A DNA stretch of 64,000 nt from Streptomyces sp. NBC_00878 (GTDB lineage: Bacteria; Actinomycetota; Actinomycetes; Streptomycetales; Streptomycetaceae): positions 3,348,001-3,412,000 of the forward strand of contig NZ_JAPEOK010000001.1 in the NCBI RefSeq assembly GCF_026341515.1, given 5' to 3'. The notes beneath the pieces are model-generated. The model searched no databases and was not told the DNA's origin. It saw nothing but the letters and a program-made list of their open reading frames with translations. Shown one piece after another: positions 1 through 8,135 of the stretch. The translations under genes and the position numbers were made by a program. Every line of letters begins with the position of its first letter. Position 1 is the stretch's first letter.

Positions 1-1
1 C

Positions 2-811
2 GGCTTCAGCGAGGCCGAACCTCGCGGCTGGACCAGCCCGTCGGTGCTCACGCTGCTCGCGGCCGGCGTGATCTTGCTCGCCGCCTTCGTGTGGTGGCAG
101 AGCCGCGCGGCGAGCCCGCTGCTGCCGCTGCGCATCGTCAAGGACCGTGTCCGGGCCGGATCGCTCGCGACGATGGGCTTGGCCACCATCGGCATGTTCG
201 GCGTCTTCCTGTTCCTGACGTACTACCTGCAGGTCGTCCTCGGCTACCCGCCGGTGCGGACGGGCCTGGCCTTCGTGCCGATTTCAGCCGGTATCTTCAT
301 CGGCGCGACCCAGATCGCGGCCCGCCTGCTGCCCCGCACGGCGCCGCGCACCTTGATGTCGTCCGGCATGGTGCTGGCCGCCGCCGGCATGGTGCTGCTC
401 AGCAGCCTGACCGTGCATGTGCAGTACGTCTCGCACGTGCTGCCCGCCCTGCTGCTGCTCGGTCTGGGCATGGGCCTGACCTTCATGCCGGTCTACGCGA
501 CGGCCACCGCCGGCGTGCCCGCGCAGGACACCGGTGTGGCCTCGGCTGTCCTCAACACCGTTCAGCAGATGGGCGCTTCGCTGGGCACCGTACTGCTCAA
601 CACCATCGCCACCGGCGCCACCAGCCGTTACGTCCACTCGCACGTGCACGATCCGGCCCACGGCGGCGCGACCCTCAACGAAGGCATGGTGCACGGCTTC
701 TCCGTCGCCTACTGGTGCTCGGCGGGCGTCCTGCTGCTCGCGGCCCTGGTAGCGGGCCTCACCGTACGGCACAAGACGCCGAAGCACGCCGGAAACGACG
801 CACCGGCCTAG
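2..811 (+). CDS. MFS drug exporter, DHA2 family (C-terminal part)
   Basis: The gene enters from the left edge: the reading frame is open from base 2, so the true start lies outside the window. The visible 269 residues are the second half of a 14-helix DHA2 (EmrB/QacA-type) proton-coupled multidrug exporter, acting in the cytoplasmic membrane. Support: at least five long hydrophobic segments, the typical cytoplasmic stretch RAASPLLPLRIVKDR followed by a helix with FGVFLFLTYYLQVVLGYPP, and the late motif DTGVASAVLNTVQQMGASLGT of this family. It ends in a basic tail (TVRHKTPKHAG). The substrate cannot be inferred. A FusB-like gene follows 53 bp downstream on the same strand and may be co-transcribed; a strong terminator after that gene would close the unit. 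Confidence 0.9.
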   Translation, partial: GFSEAEPRGWTSPSVLTLLAAGVILLAAFVWWQSRAASPLLPLRIVKDRVRAGSLATMGLATIGMFGVFLFLTYYLQVVLGYPPVRTGLAFVPISAGIFIGATQIAARLLPRTAPRTLMSSGMVLAAAGMVLLSSLTVHVQYVSHVLPALLLLGLGMGLTFMPVYATATAGVPAQDTGVASAVLNTVQQMGASLGTVLLNTIATGATSRYVHSHVHDPAHGGATLNEGMVHGFSVAYWCSAGVLLLAALVAGLTVRHKTPKHAGNDAPA

Positions 812-864
812 CGAGCCGGGGTCGTGTCCCGCCACCGTCCACCTCACCCCTCGAAGGATCCTCC

Positions 865-1362
865 ATGAAACCCCTGACCGAGCACGACATCCGTACCTCG
901 TTCGTCAACTGCTCGAAGGGCGAGGCCAAGCGCCTCCCCCTGCCCAAGAACCTGGCGGACCTCGACCACTGGGACGACCTGGACTTCCTGGGCTGGTTCG
1001 ATCTGTCCGCGCCCGATCGCAGGTATCTCGTCGTCGAACGCGCCGATGAACTCGTCGGCCTGTCCCTGCGCTCCGCTTCCGGCAACCGCGGCTTCCAGCG
1101 CCGCAGCCTGTGCTCGCTGTGCCTGACCGCCCATCCCGGCAGCGGCGTCTCCCTCATGACCGCCCCCAAGGCAGGCCCGGCCGGCCGCGAAGGCAACTCG
1201 GTGGGCCTCTACATCTGCGCCGACCTGGACTGCTCGTTGTACATACGAGGCAGGAAGAAGGCGGCACCGGGCGGGCGCATGGAGGAGTCCCTCACTGTCG
1301 AGCAGCAGATCGAGCGCCTGCGCGGCAACCTCGACGCGTTCGTGGAGCGGGTCTTCCACTGA
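865..1362 (+). CDS. FBP-domain (FusB-like) zinc-finger protein
   Basis: A 165-residue soluble protein. The C-terminal half holds a treble-clef zinc finger: Cys83 and Cys86 in SLCSLC, Cys118 and Cys123 in ICADLDC, as in the FBP/FusB C-terminal domain (PF16571). Family members bind elongation factor G and in some bacteria release it from fusidic acid-stalled ribosomes; whether this copy gives resistance is inference. The ATG is the first in frame after the exporter and lies 53 bp downstream of the exporter stop. Position behind a drug exporter and in front of a strong terminator suggests a two-gene drug-tolerance unit. Length is near the family norm for actinobacterial members, so it looks intact. 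Confidence 0.8.
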   Translation: MKPLTEHDIRTSFVNCSKGEAKRLPLPKNLADLDHWDDLDFLGWFDLSAPDRRYLVVERADELVGLSLRSASGNRGFQRRSLCSLCLTAHPGSGVSLMTAPKAGPAGREGNSVGLYICADLDCSLYIRGRKKAAPGGRMEESLTVEQQIERLRGNLDAFVERVFH

Positions 1363-1366
1363 GACC

Positions 1367-1404
1367 GACAGGGGCTCGACGGCCATCGTCGCCGAGCCCC
1401 TGTC
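1367..1404 (+). terminator. Intrinsic terminator-like hairpin
   Basis: Perfect 12-bp stem (GACAGGGGCTCG pairing with CGAGCCCCTGTC) with a 14-nt loop, starting 5 bp after the stop codon of the FBP-domain gene. No clear T-run follows, as is common in Streptomyces. Confidence 0.85.
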
Positions 1405-1440
1405 CACTCCTTGAACCGCCGTCTCCTCGCGGCTCCTCCG

Positions 1441-1632
1441 GTCTTACGCGCCGGACGCACGCCGACCGGGATGCCGATCCTGTGGGCGCCGGCGAACCCG
1501 AAACTCGACGAACGCGAAGTGTTCCAGGCCATGCTCGACGTCGATGAAGACCTGGTCGCCGACCGGCCCGGACTGCTGATCATCGCGGACGAGGGCTTCG
1601 CCTCCGACTCCAGCGCAGCGCAAAGCACTTGA
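1441..1632 (+). pseudogene. Transposase fragment (IS982-like)
   Basis: The frame reads GMPILWAPANPKLDEREV and then LLIIADEGFAS, which matches the middle of IS982-type DDE transposases (usually IMWALANPKLDEREV ... VIADKGFAS). About 55 residues remain; both ends are missing and the usual Lys of ADKGF is Glu. This is a dead fragment. It sits between the FBP-gene terminator and the convergent histidine kinase. The family assignment is from memory of similar proteins. Confidence 0.6.
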
Positions 1633-1688
1633 GCTCGTCGGGGGTGCGCCCGAGGCACCGGAGGAAGAGCCCTTCGCGCAGGGGCCTC

Positions 1689-2885
1689 TCACCGTGGGAG
1701 GGTGGTGGTGACCATGAGCCCGCCGCGTTCCCGGGGGGCCGCGGTCACATCGCCGTCGTGGGAGCGCGCGATGGCTCGTACGATCGCCAGGCCGAGGCCC
1801 GAGCCCCGCTCGGAGTCGATGCGGTCCGCTCCCAGGCGGCGGAAAGGCTGGAACAGCGCCTCGATGTCCTGGCGGGCGACCACGGGGCCGGTGTTCTCGA
1901 CCGTGAGGGTTGCGGCGCCGTGCGGGGTGGTGCGGGTGGTGAGGCGGACCCAGCCGTTCGGTTCGTTGTAGCGGATGGCGTTCTCGAGCAGGTTGTGGAT
2001 GATGCGCTCCAGCATCACGGCGTTGCCCGAGGTGGTGGCGGGCCTGGTGTCGAGCCGGAGGCCGATACCTGCTTCGGCTGCCTGTGACCGGTGCAACTCG
2101 GCGGTGTGACGGGCGAGTTCGGTGAGGTCGACGGGTGTCCGGTTGGCGACCTCTGTCTCGCCCTTGGCCAGCGCGAGGAGGCCGTTGATCAGTCTTTCGT
2201 TGCGTTCGTTGACGGTGAGTAGTGAGGTGCCGAGGCGTTTGGTGTCTTCGGTTGCGGTCTTGCGGCGCAGGGCCACCTCGATGAGGGTCCGGTTGATGGC
2301 GAGGGGCGTGCGCAGTTCGTGGGAGGCATCCGCGATGAAGCGCTGCTGGTCCTGGAAGGACTTCTCCAGGCGTCCCATCATCGAGTCGAAGGTGTCGGCG
2401 AGCTGGGTGACCTCGTCGCGGGGGCCGGTGAAGGCCAGCCGCTCACTGAGGTCGCCGCGGAAGGTGATGCGGCGCGCGGTCTGGGAGATGCGGTTGAGGG
2501 GACGCAGCACGCGGCCGGCCATCAGGTAGCCGAACAGCGTGGCGACGACGGTGAGCACGCCCAGGGCGAGGGCGCCTTGGCGGAGCAGGGACTGCAGGGT
2601 CGCGGCCCGGTAGCGGTCCTGGAGTTCGCGTAGCTCGGGACTGCCGGCCAGTCCGGCGGCGGGCTCCGACGGGAGGTTGTGGGTGGACGCTTCGGGTACC
2701 GGGGCGATCCCGCCCTCCTTGGTGATCTGCAGGGCCACGCCGTCGAACCGGTCGGTCAGTCCCGCGTCGAGCAGCAGATAGGTCACGCCGAGCAGGATCA
2801 CGCCGCAGGCCATGAACAGGGCGCCGTACAGGAGCGTGAGCCGGACGCGGATGGGGAGACCCGGCAGCCGCGAGGTGAGCCTCAT
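1689..2885 (-). CDS. Sensor histidine kinase
   Basis: A 398-residue membrane histidine kinase. Order: transmembrane helix about residues 17-38, an extracytoplasmic sensor loop of about 65 residues, second helix 103-123, a HAMP segment (RVLRPLNRISQTARRI), the dimerization/phosphoacceptor motif FIADASHELRTP with His189, then the ATP-binding domain (N box LLENAIRYNEP, G box GSGLGLAIVRAIARSH). The ATG overlaps the stop of the response regulator gene by 4 bp (ATGA), so the pair is translationally coupled. It would phosphorylate the neighbouring OmpR-type regulator. The divergent efflux-type operon is the obvious target. The signal sensed is unknown; neighbouring lipoprotein and peptidoglycan-binding genes hint at an envelope signal. 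Confidence 0.95.
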   Translation of the reverse strand: MRLTSRLPGLPIRVRLTLLYGALFMACGVILLGVTYLLLDAGLTDRFDGVALQITKEGGIAPVPEASTHNLPSEPAAGLAGSPELRELQDRYRAATLQSLLRQGALALGVLTVVATLFGYLMAGRVLRPLNRISQTARRITFRGDLSERLAFTGPRDEVTQLADTFDSMMGRLEKSFQDQQRFIADASHELRTPLAINRTLIEVALRRKTATEDTKRLGTSLLTVNERNERLINGLLALAKGETEVANRTPVDLTELARHTAELHRSQAAEAGIGLRLDTRPATTSGNAVMLERIIHNLLENAIRYNEPNGWVRLTTRTTPHGAATLTVENTGPVVARQDIEALFQPFRRLGADRIDSERGSGLGLAIVRAIARSHDGDVTAAPRERGGLMVTTTLPR

Positions 2886-3538
2886 GGGATCTGGTACCCC
2901 GAGCCCGGGACGGTCTGGATGACCGGCGGCGGCCCGAGTTTCTTGCGCAGTTTCATCACGGTCACGCGGACGACGTTGGTGAACGGATCGATGTGCTCGT
3001 CCCAGGCCCGCTCCAGGAGTTCCTCGGCCGAGACGACCGCGCCGTCCGCCCGCAGTAGTTCCAGCAGGACGGCGAATTCCTTGCGTGCGAGGGATACGTA
3101 GTGGCCGTCGCGGTAGACCTCGCGGCGGGCCGTCTCCACCCGCAGGCCGGCCCGTTCGTAGGTGGGCGGGCCCGCGGGCTGGGCGCGGCGGGCCAGGGCG
3201 TGGACGCGGGCGACGAGCTCCTCGAAGGCGAAGGGTTTGGTGAGGTAGTCGTCGGCTCCGATGGCGAGGCCCTCGATGCGGGAGGGTACATCGGAGGCGG
3301 CGGTGACCATGAGGATGCGGGTGCGGCCGCCGGATTCGACGACGGCCCGGCACACCTCGTCGCCGTGTACGACGGGCAGATCGCGGTCCAGGAGGAGCAC
3401 GTCGTAGTCGTTCACGGAAAGGCGTTCCAGAGCGGAATCCCCGTCGTGCACGACGTCGACGGCGAACGCCTCCTCACGCAGCCCCTCGGCGACGGCGTCG
3501 GCCAGCATCCGCTCGTCCTCGGCGATCAGCACTCTCAT
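2882..3538 (-). CDS. OmpR-family response regulator
   Basis: A 218-residue two-domain regulator. The receiver has the acidic pair (EDE near residues 7-9), phospho-acceptor Asp51 (LLLDRDLP) and the conserved Lys of YLTKPF. The C-terminal winged helix ends with NVVRVTVMKLRKKLG and the VPGSGYQIP motif. The start ATGAGGGTG gives MRVLIAEDE, the expected N terminus. It lies upstream of and overlaps the kinase gene. A palindrome at 3574-3593 between this gene and the divergent lipoprotein/ABC operon is a good candidate for its binding site, which implies control of both operons. Confidence 0.96.
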   Translation of the reverse strand: MRVLIAEDERMLADAVAEGLREEAFAVDVVHDGDSALERLSVNDYDVLLLDRDLPVVHGDEVCRAVVESGGRTRILMVTAASDVPSRIEGLAIGADDYLTKPFAFEELVARVHALARRAQPAGPPTYERAGLRVETARREVYRDGHYVSLARKEFAVLLELLRADGAVVSAEELLERAWDEHIDPFTNVVRVTVMKLRKKLGPPPVIQTVPGSGYQIP

Positions 3539-3573
3539 GATCCCCAGAGTGCCAGAGGCCGGGATAACCAGAA

Positions 3574-3593
3574 CGTAACCGCCCGCGGTTACG
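3574..3593. promoter_or_regulatory. Palindromic operator candidate
   Basis: CGTAACCG-cccg-CGGTTACG is a perfect 8-bp inverted repeat in the 130-bp gap between the divergent response-regulator gene and the lipoprotein/ABC operon. Position suggests a binding site for the local response regulator; not demonstrated. Confidence 0.55.
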
Positions 3594-3668
3594 GAGGGGA
3601 TACCGGGCCCCGCCTCTACTGGTCCCCGACGCCGGGAGAGACCCGGCACAGAAGGGACTGCCGAGCGC

Positions 3669-4181
3669 ATGCGTACCATTTCGCGCACCAACTGGGGGCT
3701 GCTGGCAGCCATACCGCTGCTGAGCCTGAGCCTGGCCGCGTGCGGGGGCGGCACCGGCGGGAACGACGACGTCGCGTCGGCCGGCGGCGACAAGAAGGTG
3801 GGCGGGCAGCAGCTCACGCCCGCGGAGAAGAGCAAGAAGTACAACGCCTGCCTGGCCGAGCGGGGCGTGGCGCCGGGGAGCGGGAAGGCCGGCGAGGACG
3901 CGCCCGAGCAGACCGCGTCGCCGGAGGAGGTGCAGGCCGCGCTCGCGGCGTGCAAGGAGTTCGCGCCCACCGCGCAGGACGTGCAGCAGGCACCGAAACC
4001 TGACGCAAAGCAGCTCGAGCAGGCGCGCGAATACGTCAAGTGCCTGCGGGCCAACGGCTATGACGCCCCGGATCCCGACCCGGAGACAGGCGGCATGCCG
4101 CTCGACCAGGACGCGAACATGGACAAGCTGCAGGCAGCCGCCGAGAAGTGTAAGGACGTCAACCCCGCGGCCCAGCGGTGA
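3669..4181 (+). CDS. Secreted lipoprotein with paired Cys-Leu motifs
   Basis: 170 residues. The N terminus is a lipoprotein signal (basic start, hydrophobic core, lipobox SLAAC with Cys25 as the lipidated residue), so the mature protein should be anchored on the outside of the membrane. Two similar segments follow: YNACLAERGVAP and YVKCLRANGYDAPDPDP, suggesting an internal repeat with one Cys each, and a helix-forming, charged central part. I do not recognise an enzyme. It is the first gene of an operon with a membrane-fusion protein and a MacB-like ABC transporter; a substrate-binding or sensor accessory role is inferred. Its stop overlaps the next start. Confidence 0.8.
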   Translation: MRTISRTNWGLLAAIPLLSLSLAACGGGTGGNDDVASAGGDKKVGGQQLTPAEKSKKYNACLAERGVAPGSGKAGEDAPEQTASPEEVQAALAACKEFAPTAQDVQQAPKPDAKQLEQAREYVKCLRANGYDAPDPDPETGGMPLDQDANMDKLQAAAEKCKDVNPAAQR

Positions 4182-5413
4182 CGGGCGAGACCGACATGAC
4201 GCACACACCCGAATCCACCGACGACGAGACGACCCGGATGCACCGGTTTCCCCCTCAGACAGACCCGGTAAAGGATCCGTCAGGGGCCTCGGCGGGCAGG
4301 TCACCGGACGGCCCGCGGTACGCCCCACCGCGTCGCCGCCGCGCCCGCACCACCGCCGCACTGATCGCCCTCGCGGTCGTCCTCAGCGGGGCCGGGGTGG
4401 CGGCGTACGGCTTCGGCGGCGGCAACGGCGAGAAGTCCGAAAAGAGCAGCGGTCTGCCGCCGGCGACCGCACTGGTGACCCGCTCCGACCTCGCCCAGCA
4501 GGACACCGTCACCGGCAGCCTCGGCTACGGCGACAAGCAGCCCCTGACCAGCGGCGCGTCGGGCACCGTAATCTGGCTGCCGAAGCTCGGTGCCACCATC
4601 GAGCAGGGCCAGAACGCGCTCAAGGCCGACGGTCGGCCCATCCCCCTCGTCTACGGCGACACACCTCTCTACCGCGAACTGCGCGCCGGCACGAAAGGCC
4701 CCGACGTCGCCGAGGTGGAACGGGCCCTGGCCGCCCTCGGCTACACCGGCTTCACCGCCGACGAGGAGTACTCCGACCGGACCGCGGCGGCCGTCAAGCG
4801 CTGGCAGAAGCACCTCGGAGTGCCACAGACGGGCACGGTCAAGCCCGCGGACCTGGTCGTTGCCGACGGTGAGATACGCGTCACCGGCCAGGAGGTGAAG
4901 AAGGGCCAGACACTCCAGCCCGGCTCACCCGTGCTGACGTACACCGGCACCAGCCGGCTTGTCGCCATCGACCTCGACGCGAAGAAGCAGAAACTCGTCC
5001 GCCGTGGCGACAAGGTCACCGTCGTCCTGCCCGACGGTGCACACGCGGCCGGGACCATCACCTCCGTCGGCAAGGTCGCCAGCACCGAAGGCGGGGACGG
5101 CGCTCCGGGAGAGGGCGACGGCAAGACCGTCATCAAGGTCACCGTCCGGATCGACAAGAAGGACAGGGGCAAGCTCGGCAGCTACGACGGCGCGCCCGTC
5201 GATGTGGAGATCACCTCCGCGGAGAAGAAGAACGTGCTGACCGTGCCCATCTCCGCGCTCCTCGCGCTGTCGGAGGGCGGCTACGGCGTCCAGGTCGTCA
5301 AGGGCTCCGTCAGCAGCACGGTCGCGGTGGAGACCGGCATGTTCGCGAACGGCCGGGTCGAGATCACCGGCGCCGGCCTGAAGGCGGGCGACAAGGTCGG
5401 GGTACCGCGATGA
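4178..5413 (+). CDS. Membrane-fusion protein with peptidoglycan-binding domain
   Basis: 411 residues. A disordered N-terminal cytoplasmic segment precedes one membrane helix (about 58-78). Then come a biotinyl/lipoyl-like half ([12 protein letters not shown]), a PG_binding_1 domain at about 168-223 ([19 protein letters not shown] ... VKRWQKHLG), and a second HlyD-type barrel ([15 protein letters not shown] ... VTVVLPDG). This layout is typical of Gram-positive MacA-like adaptors of ABC exporters. The GTG start at 4178 overlaps the lipoprotein stop (GTGA); an ATG at 4196 is an alternative. The stop overlaps the ATPase start (ATGA). It should link the exporter to the cell wall. Confidence 0.88.
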   Translation: MTGETDMTHTPESTDDETTRMHRFPPQTDPVKDPSGASAGRSPDGPRYAPPRRRRARTTAALIALAVVLSGAGVAAYGFGGGNGEKSEKSSGLPPATALVTRSDLAQQDTVTGSLGYGDKQPLTSGASGTVIWLPKLGATIEQGQNALKADGRPIPLVYGDTPLYRELRAGTKGPDVAEVERALAALGYTGFTADEEYSDRTAAAVKRWQKHLGVPQTGTVKPADLVVADGEIRVTGQEVKKGQTLQPGSPVLTYTGTSRLVAIDLDAKKQKLVRRGDKVTVVLPDGAHAAGTITSVGKVASTEGGDGAPGEGDGKTVIKVTVRIDKKDRGKLGSYDGAPVDVEITSAEKKNVLTVPISALLALSEGGYGVQVVKGSVSSTVAVETGMFANGRVEITGAGLKAGDKVGVPR

Positions 5414-6123
5414 ACCACAACGTCGTACGCCTCGACCACATCACCCGCTCGTACGCCGGCGGCGTCACCGCCCTCGACGGCGTCTCGCTCGACATCCGCC
5501 GCGGCGAGCTGGTCGCCATCGTCGGGCCCTCCGGGTCGGGCAAGTCGACCCTGCTCAACATGATCGGCAGCCTGGACCGGCCCAGCAGCGGCACCGTCAC
5601 CGTCGACGGCCACGACATCGCCGGCCTGGGCGACCGGGAGCTGTCCGCGCTGCGCGCGCTCAGCATCGGCTTCATCTTCCAGCACTTCCACCTCACCGCG
5701 GGCGTACGGGCCCTCGACAACGTCGCCGAGGGCCTGCTGTACGCGGGCATCCCGCTCGCGGAACGCCGCCGCGCGGCCCGCACCGCCCTGGAGCGGGTCG
5801 GCCTGGGCCACCGGGTCTACCACCGGCCGCACGAGCTGTCCGGCGGGGAGAAGCAGCGCGTCGCGATCGCCCGCGCCCTGGTCGGCGGGCCGAGCCTGCT
5901 CCTCGCGGACGAGCCGACCGGCGCCCTGGACTCCCACTCCGGCACCACCGTGATGAACCTGCTGCGCGCCCTGAACGCCGACGGCACCACCGTCGTGATC
6001 ATCACCCATGACCGGGAGATCGCGGCCTCGCTGCCCCGCCACGTCCACGTTCGCGACGGGCGCATCGTGCACGACTCCGCCCAGAACGCCCAGGGCGACG
6101 TTCAGGCGGTGTCCGCATGCTGA
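5410..6123 (+). CDS. ABC transporter ATP-binding protein (MacB/LolD type)
   Basis: 237 residues. Walker [10 protein letters not shown] (residues 39-47), signature [15 protein letters not shown], Walker [10 protein letters not shown] and the switch His in [10 protein letters not shown] are all present, so the ATPase should be active. The family energises MacB/FtsX-type permeases that push substrates or lipoproteins across the envelope rather than import them. The gene overlaps both neighbours (4 bp upstream, 7 bp downstream), so the four-gene operon is tightly coupled. Control by the divergent two-component system is likely. Confidence 0.96.
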   Translation: MNHNVVRLDHITRSYAGGVTALDGVSLDIRRGELVAIVGPSGSGKSTLLNMIGSLDRPSSGTVTVDGHDIAGLGDRELSALRALSIGFIFQHFHLTAGVRALDNVAEGLLYAGIPLAERRRAARTALERVGLGHRVYHRPHELSGGEKQRVAIARALVGGPSLLLADEPTGALDSHSGTTVMNLLRALNADGTTVVIITHDREIAASLPRHVHVRDGRIVHDSAQNAQGDVQAVSAC

Positions 6124-7307
6124 AGGTCTCCCGCATGAGCACCCGCGACGTCGTACGCGTCGGTGCCTCCGGGCTGCGCGCCCGCCCGCTGCGGGTCTTC
6201 CTCTCCGCGCTCGGCATCGCCATCGGCATCGCGGCGATGATCGGCGTGGTGGGCATCTCCACCTCCAGCCACGCCGAACTGCAGCGCACTCTCGACCGCC
6301 TGGGCACCAACCTCCTCACCGCGTCCCCCGGCCGGACCTTCACCGGCGGCGAGGCCCAACTCCCCGAGCGTTCCATCGACATGGCGGGCCGGATCGCCCC
6401 GGTCGAGTCCGCAACCGGCACCGGCAAAGTGACGGCGTACGTCTATCGCAACGACCACATCCCGGCCACCGAGACCGGCAGCATCAACGTCAAGGCCGCC
6501 CGCCTCGACCTCCTGGACACCGTCGGCGGCTCTCTCGCCCGCGGCAACTGGCTCAACGCCGCCACCGCCAAGTACCCGGCCGTCGTACTCGGCAGCGGCG
6601 CCGCCGACCGCCTGGGTATCGGGGAAGTCGGCCCGGACATCCGGGTCTGGCTCGGCGGTCAGTGGTTCAGCGTGGTCGGCATCCTCGACGAGGCGCTCCT
6701 GGCACCCGAGCTGAACGACAGCGCGCTCGTCGGCTGGGACGCCGCCAAGCGGTACCTGGACTTCGACGGACACCCCACGACAATCTACGTCCGCACCGCA
6801 GACAGCGCGGTCACGTCCGTACGCGACGTCCTCGCCGCCACCGTCAGCCCCGAGGCTCCCACCGAAGTGACCATCAGCCGCCCCTCGGACGCCCTCGCCG
6901 CCAAGGGCGCCACCGACAAAGCCTTCACGGGCCTGATGCTCGGCCTCGGCGGCGTTGCGCTCCTTGTCGGCGGGGTCGGCGTGGCCAACACCATGGTCAT
7001 CTCCGTCCTGGAACGCCGCGCCGAGATCGGCCTGCGCCGAGCCCTCGGCGCACGGCGAGGCGACATCCGCACCCAATTCCTCGCGGAATCCCAGCTGTTG
7101 GCAGGACTCGGCGGGATCGCCGGGGTCGTCATCGGGGTGGGCGTCACCACCGCGTACGCCGTCGCGCAGGGCTGGCCGGCAGTCGTCCCGGCCTGGGCGA
7201 TGGCGGGCGGCCTGCTCGCCACCCTCGCCATCGGGGCCCTGGCCGGCCTGTACCCCGCCGTACGCGCGTCCCGGCTGCCCCCGACGGAGGCGCTGTCCGG
7301 GGCCTGA
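6117..7307 (+). CDS. MacB/FtsX-type ABC permease
   Basis: 396 residues. One N-terminal membrane helix ([22 protein letters not shown]), a large extracytoplasmic MacB periplasmic-core domain, and three C-terminal helices ([55 protein letters not shown]), with the coupling motif [19 protein letters not shown] between helices 2 and 3. It ends with the family hallmark [17 protein letters not shown]. The ATG overlaps the ATPase gene by 7 bp; ATG 6135 is an alternative start. With the ATPase, adaptor and lipoprotein it forms a complete MacAB-like export or mechanotransmission system; the substrate is unknown. Confidence 0.95.
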   Translation: MLKVSRMSTRDVVRVGASGLRARPLRVFLSALGIAIGIAAMIGVVGISTSSHAELQRTLDRLGTNLLTASPGRTFTGGEAQLPERSIDMAGRIAPVESATGTGKVTAYVYRNDHIPATETGSINVKAARLDLLDTVGGSLARGNWLNAATAKYPAVVLGSGAADRLGIGEVGPDIRVWLGGQWFSVVGILDEALLAPELNDSALVGWDAAKRYLDFDGHPTTIYVRTADSAVTSVRDVLAATVSPEAPTEVTISRPSDALAAKGATDKAFTGLMLGLGGVALLVGGVGVANTMVISVLERRAEIGLRRALGARRGDIRTQFLAESQLLAGLGGIAGVVIGVGVTTAYAVAQGWPAVVPAWAMAGGLLATLAIGALAGLYPAVRASRLPPTEALSGA

Positions 7308-7406
7308 TCCCAGGCGGGCACGTCCAAGGTCCGGATGCCCGATCGCGTCGTGCCCGTCCCGCTCCGGGGCTGCTCGGTGATCCTGCTCGATACGAACGAA
7401 GACCCG

Positions 7407-7432
7407 CGTGCCGCAGCACGAGCTGCGGCACG
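7407..7432 (+). terminator. Terminator-like hairpin after ABC operon
   Basis: Perfect 11-bp stem CGTGCCGCAGC / GCTGCGGCACG with loop ACGA, 100 bp after the permease stop and just before the IS481 fragment. It could also belong to the end of that element. Confidence 0.6.
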
Positions 7433-7441
7433 CAGTGGGTC

Positions 7442-7819
7442 ATGACTGTGCACGCGAACGCGCCCCTCACCCCGGAAGGTCGGCTCCGGTTGTGCCTATG
7501 CGTCGACGCTGGACGCCCCATCGCGCACATCGCGGCGGAAGCCGTGATCTCGCGTCGCTGCCTGGCGAAGTGGTATGCCCGATGGCGGACACACGGCGAG
7601 GACGGCCTGCTCGACCACTCCTCCCGACCGTCTGCCCGCCCTACGCGCACCAGCGAGGGCATCGCCGACCTGGTGGAAGCGCTGCGGCGGCAGACCAAGT
7701 ACGGGCCCGCCCGGCTCGCCGCAGAACTTGAGCGGCTGCACGCCGTCACCGTGGCGCCGGCCACCGCATCCTCGTGCGTCGCGGCCCAAATGGACTGCGC
7801 GACCTCGACCTGCGGGGCG
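7442..7819 (+). pseudogene. IS481-family transposase, N-terminal fragment with frameshift
   Basis: The ATG at 7442 opens MTVHANAPLTPEGRLRL, then GRPIAHIAAEAVISRR and HGEDGLLDHSSRPS, the leucine-zipper/helix-turn-helix N terminus of IS481 transposases. The family sequence continues in another frame after about 7764 (HRILVRRGPNGLRDLDL), so a frameshift lies there. The catalytic DDE domain is absent. The fragment ends exactly where a quinone-oxidoreductase remnant begins, so this is a deletion scar. Confidence 0.8.
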
Positions 7820-8135
7820 CACCCTTCTCGTCGAGGGTGTCGCGGAAGGCGTGGGGAGCGCGGCAGTCGAGATCGCTGTAGCACAAGGTGCCACCGTGAT
7901 AGGGACAGCCAGTGAACGCAACCACTCCCCACCTCTCTCGGCGCCGTTCCCCCCACCTACGGCCCCAGGCCCCGGCCTCGCACAGCGCCTCACCGCTCTC
8001 GCTCCGCACTGCGTCGACCTGACACTCGACACTGCGGCTCCGGCTCGCTGGTCGACCTCGTCGCGATCACGGGCGACCCGACGCGCGTCGCGACGGTCGC
8101 CGACCAAGCAGGCGGGTGGCGTCTGGGCACCCTCC
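7818..8135 (+). pseudogene. Remnant of a zinc-type alcohol dehydrogenase / quinone oxidoreductase
   Basis: Reads TLLVEGVAEGVGSAAVEIAV then GATVIGTASERNH, the NADPH-binding Rossmann motif of MDR-type quinone oxidoreductases; further on, with frameshifts, GPGLAQRLTALAPHCVDL and VDLVAITGDPTRVATVADQ. The N-terminal catalytic domain and the C terminus are missing, so only about 105 codons of the middle survive. It is spliced to an IS481 fragment on the left, and its right part lies antisense to the 3' end of the MFS gene. Confidence 0.75.

Noticed and set aside
6008..7915. 635-codon plus-strand frame overlapping the ABC permease and the IS481 fragment
   Set aside because: Only its last third (from 7442) is meaningful, as the IS481 fragment. 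The rest is a shifted frame of the permease gene.
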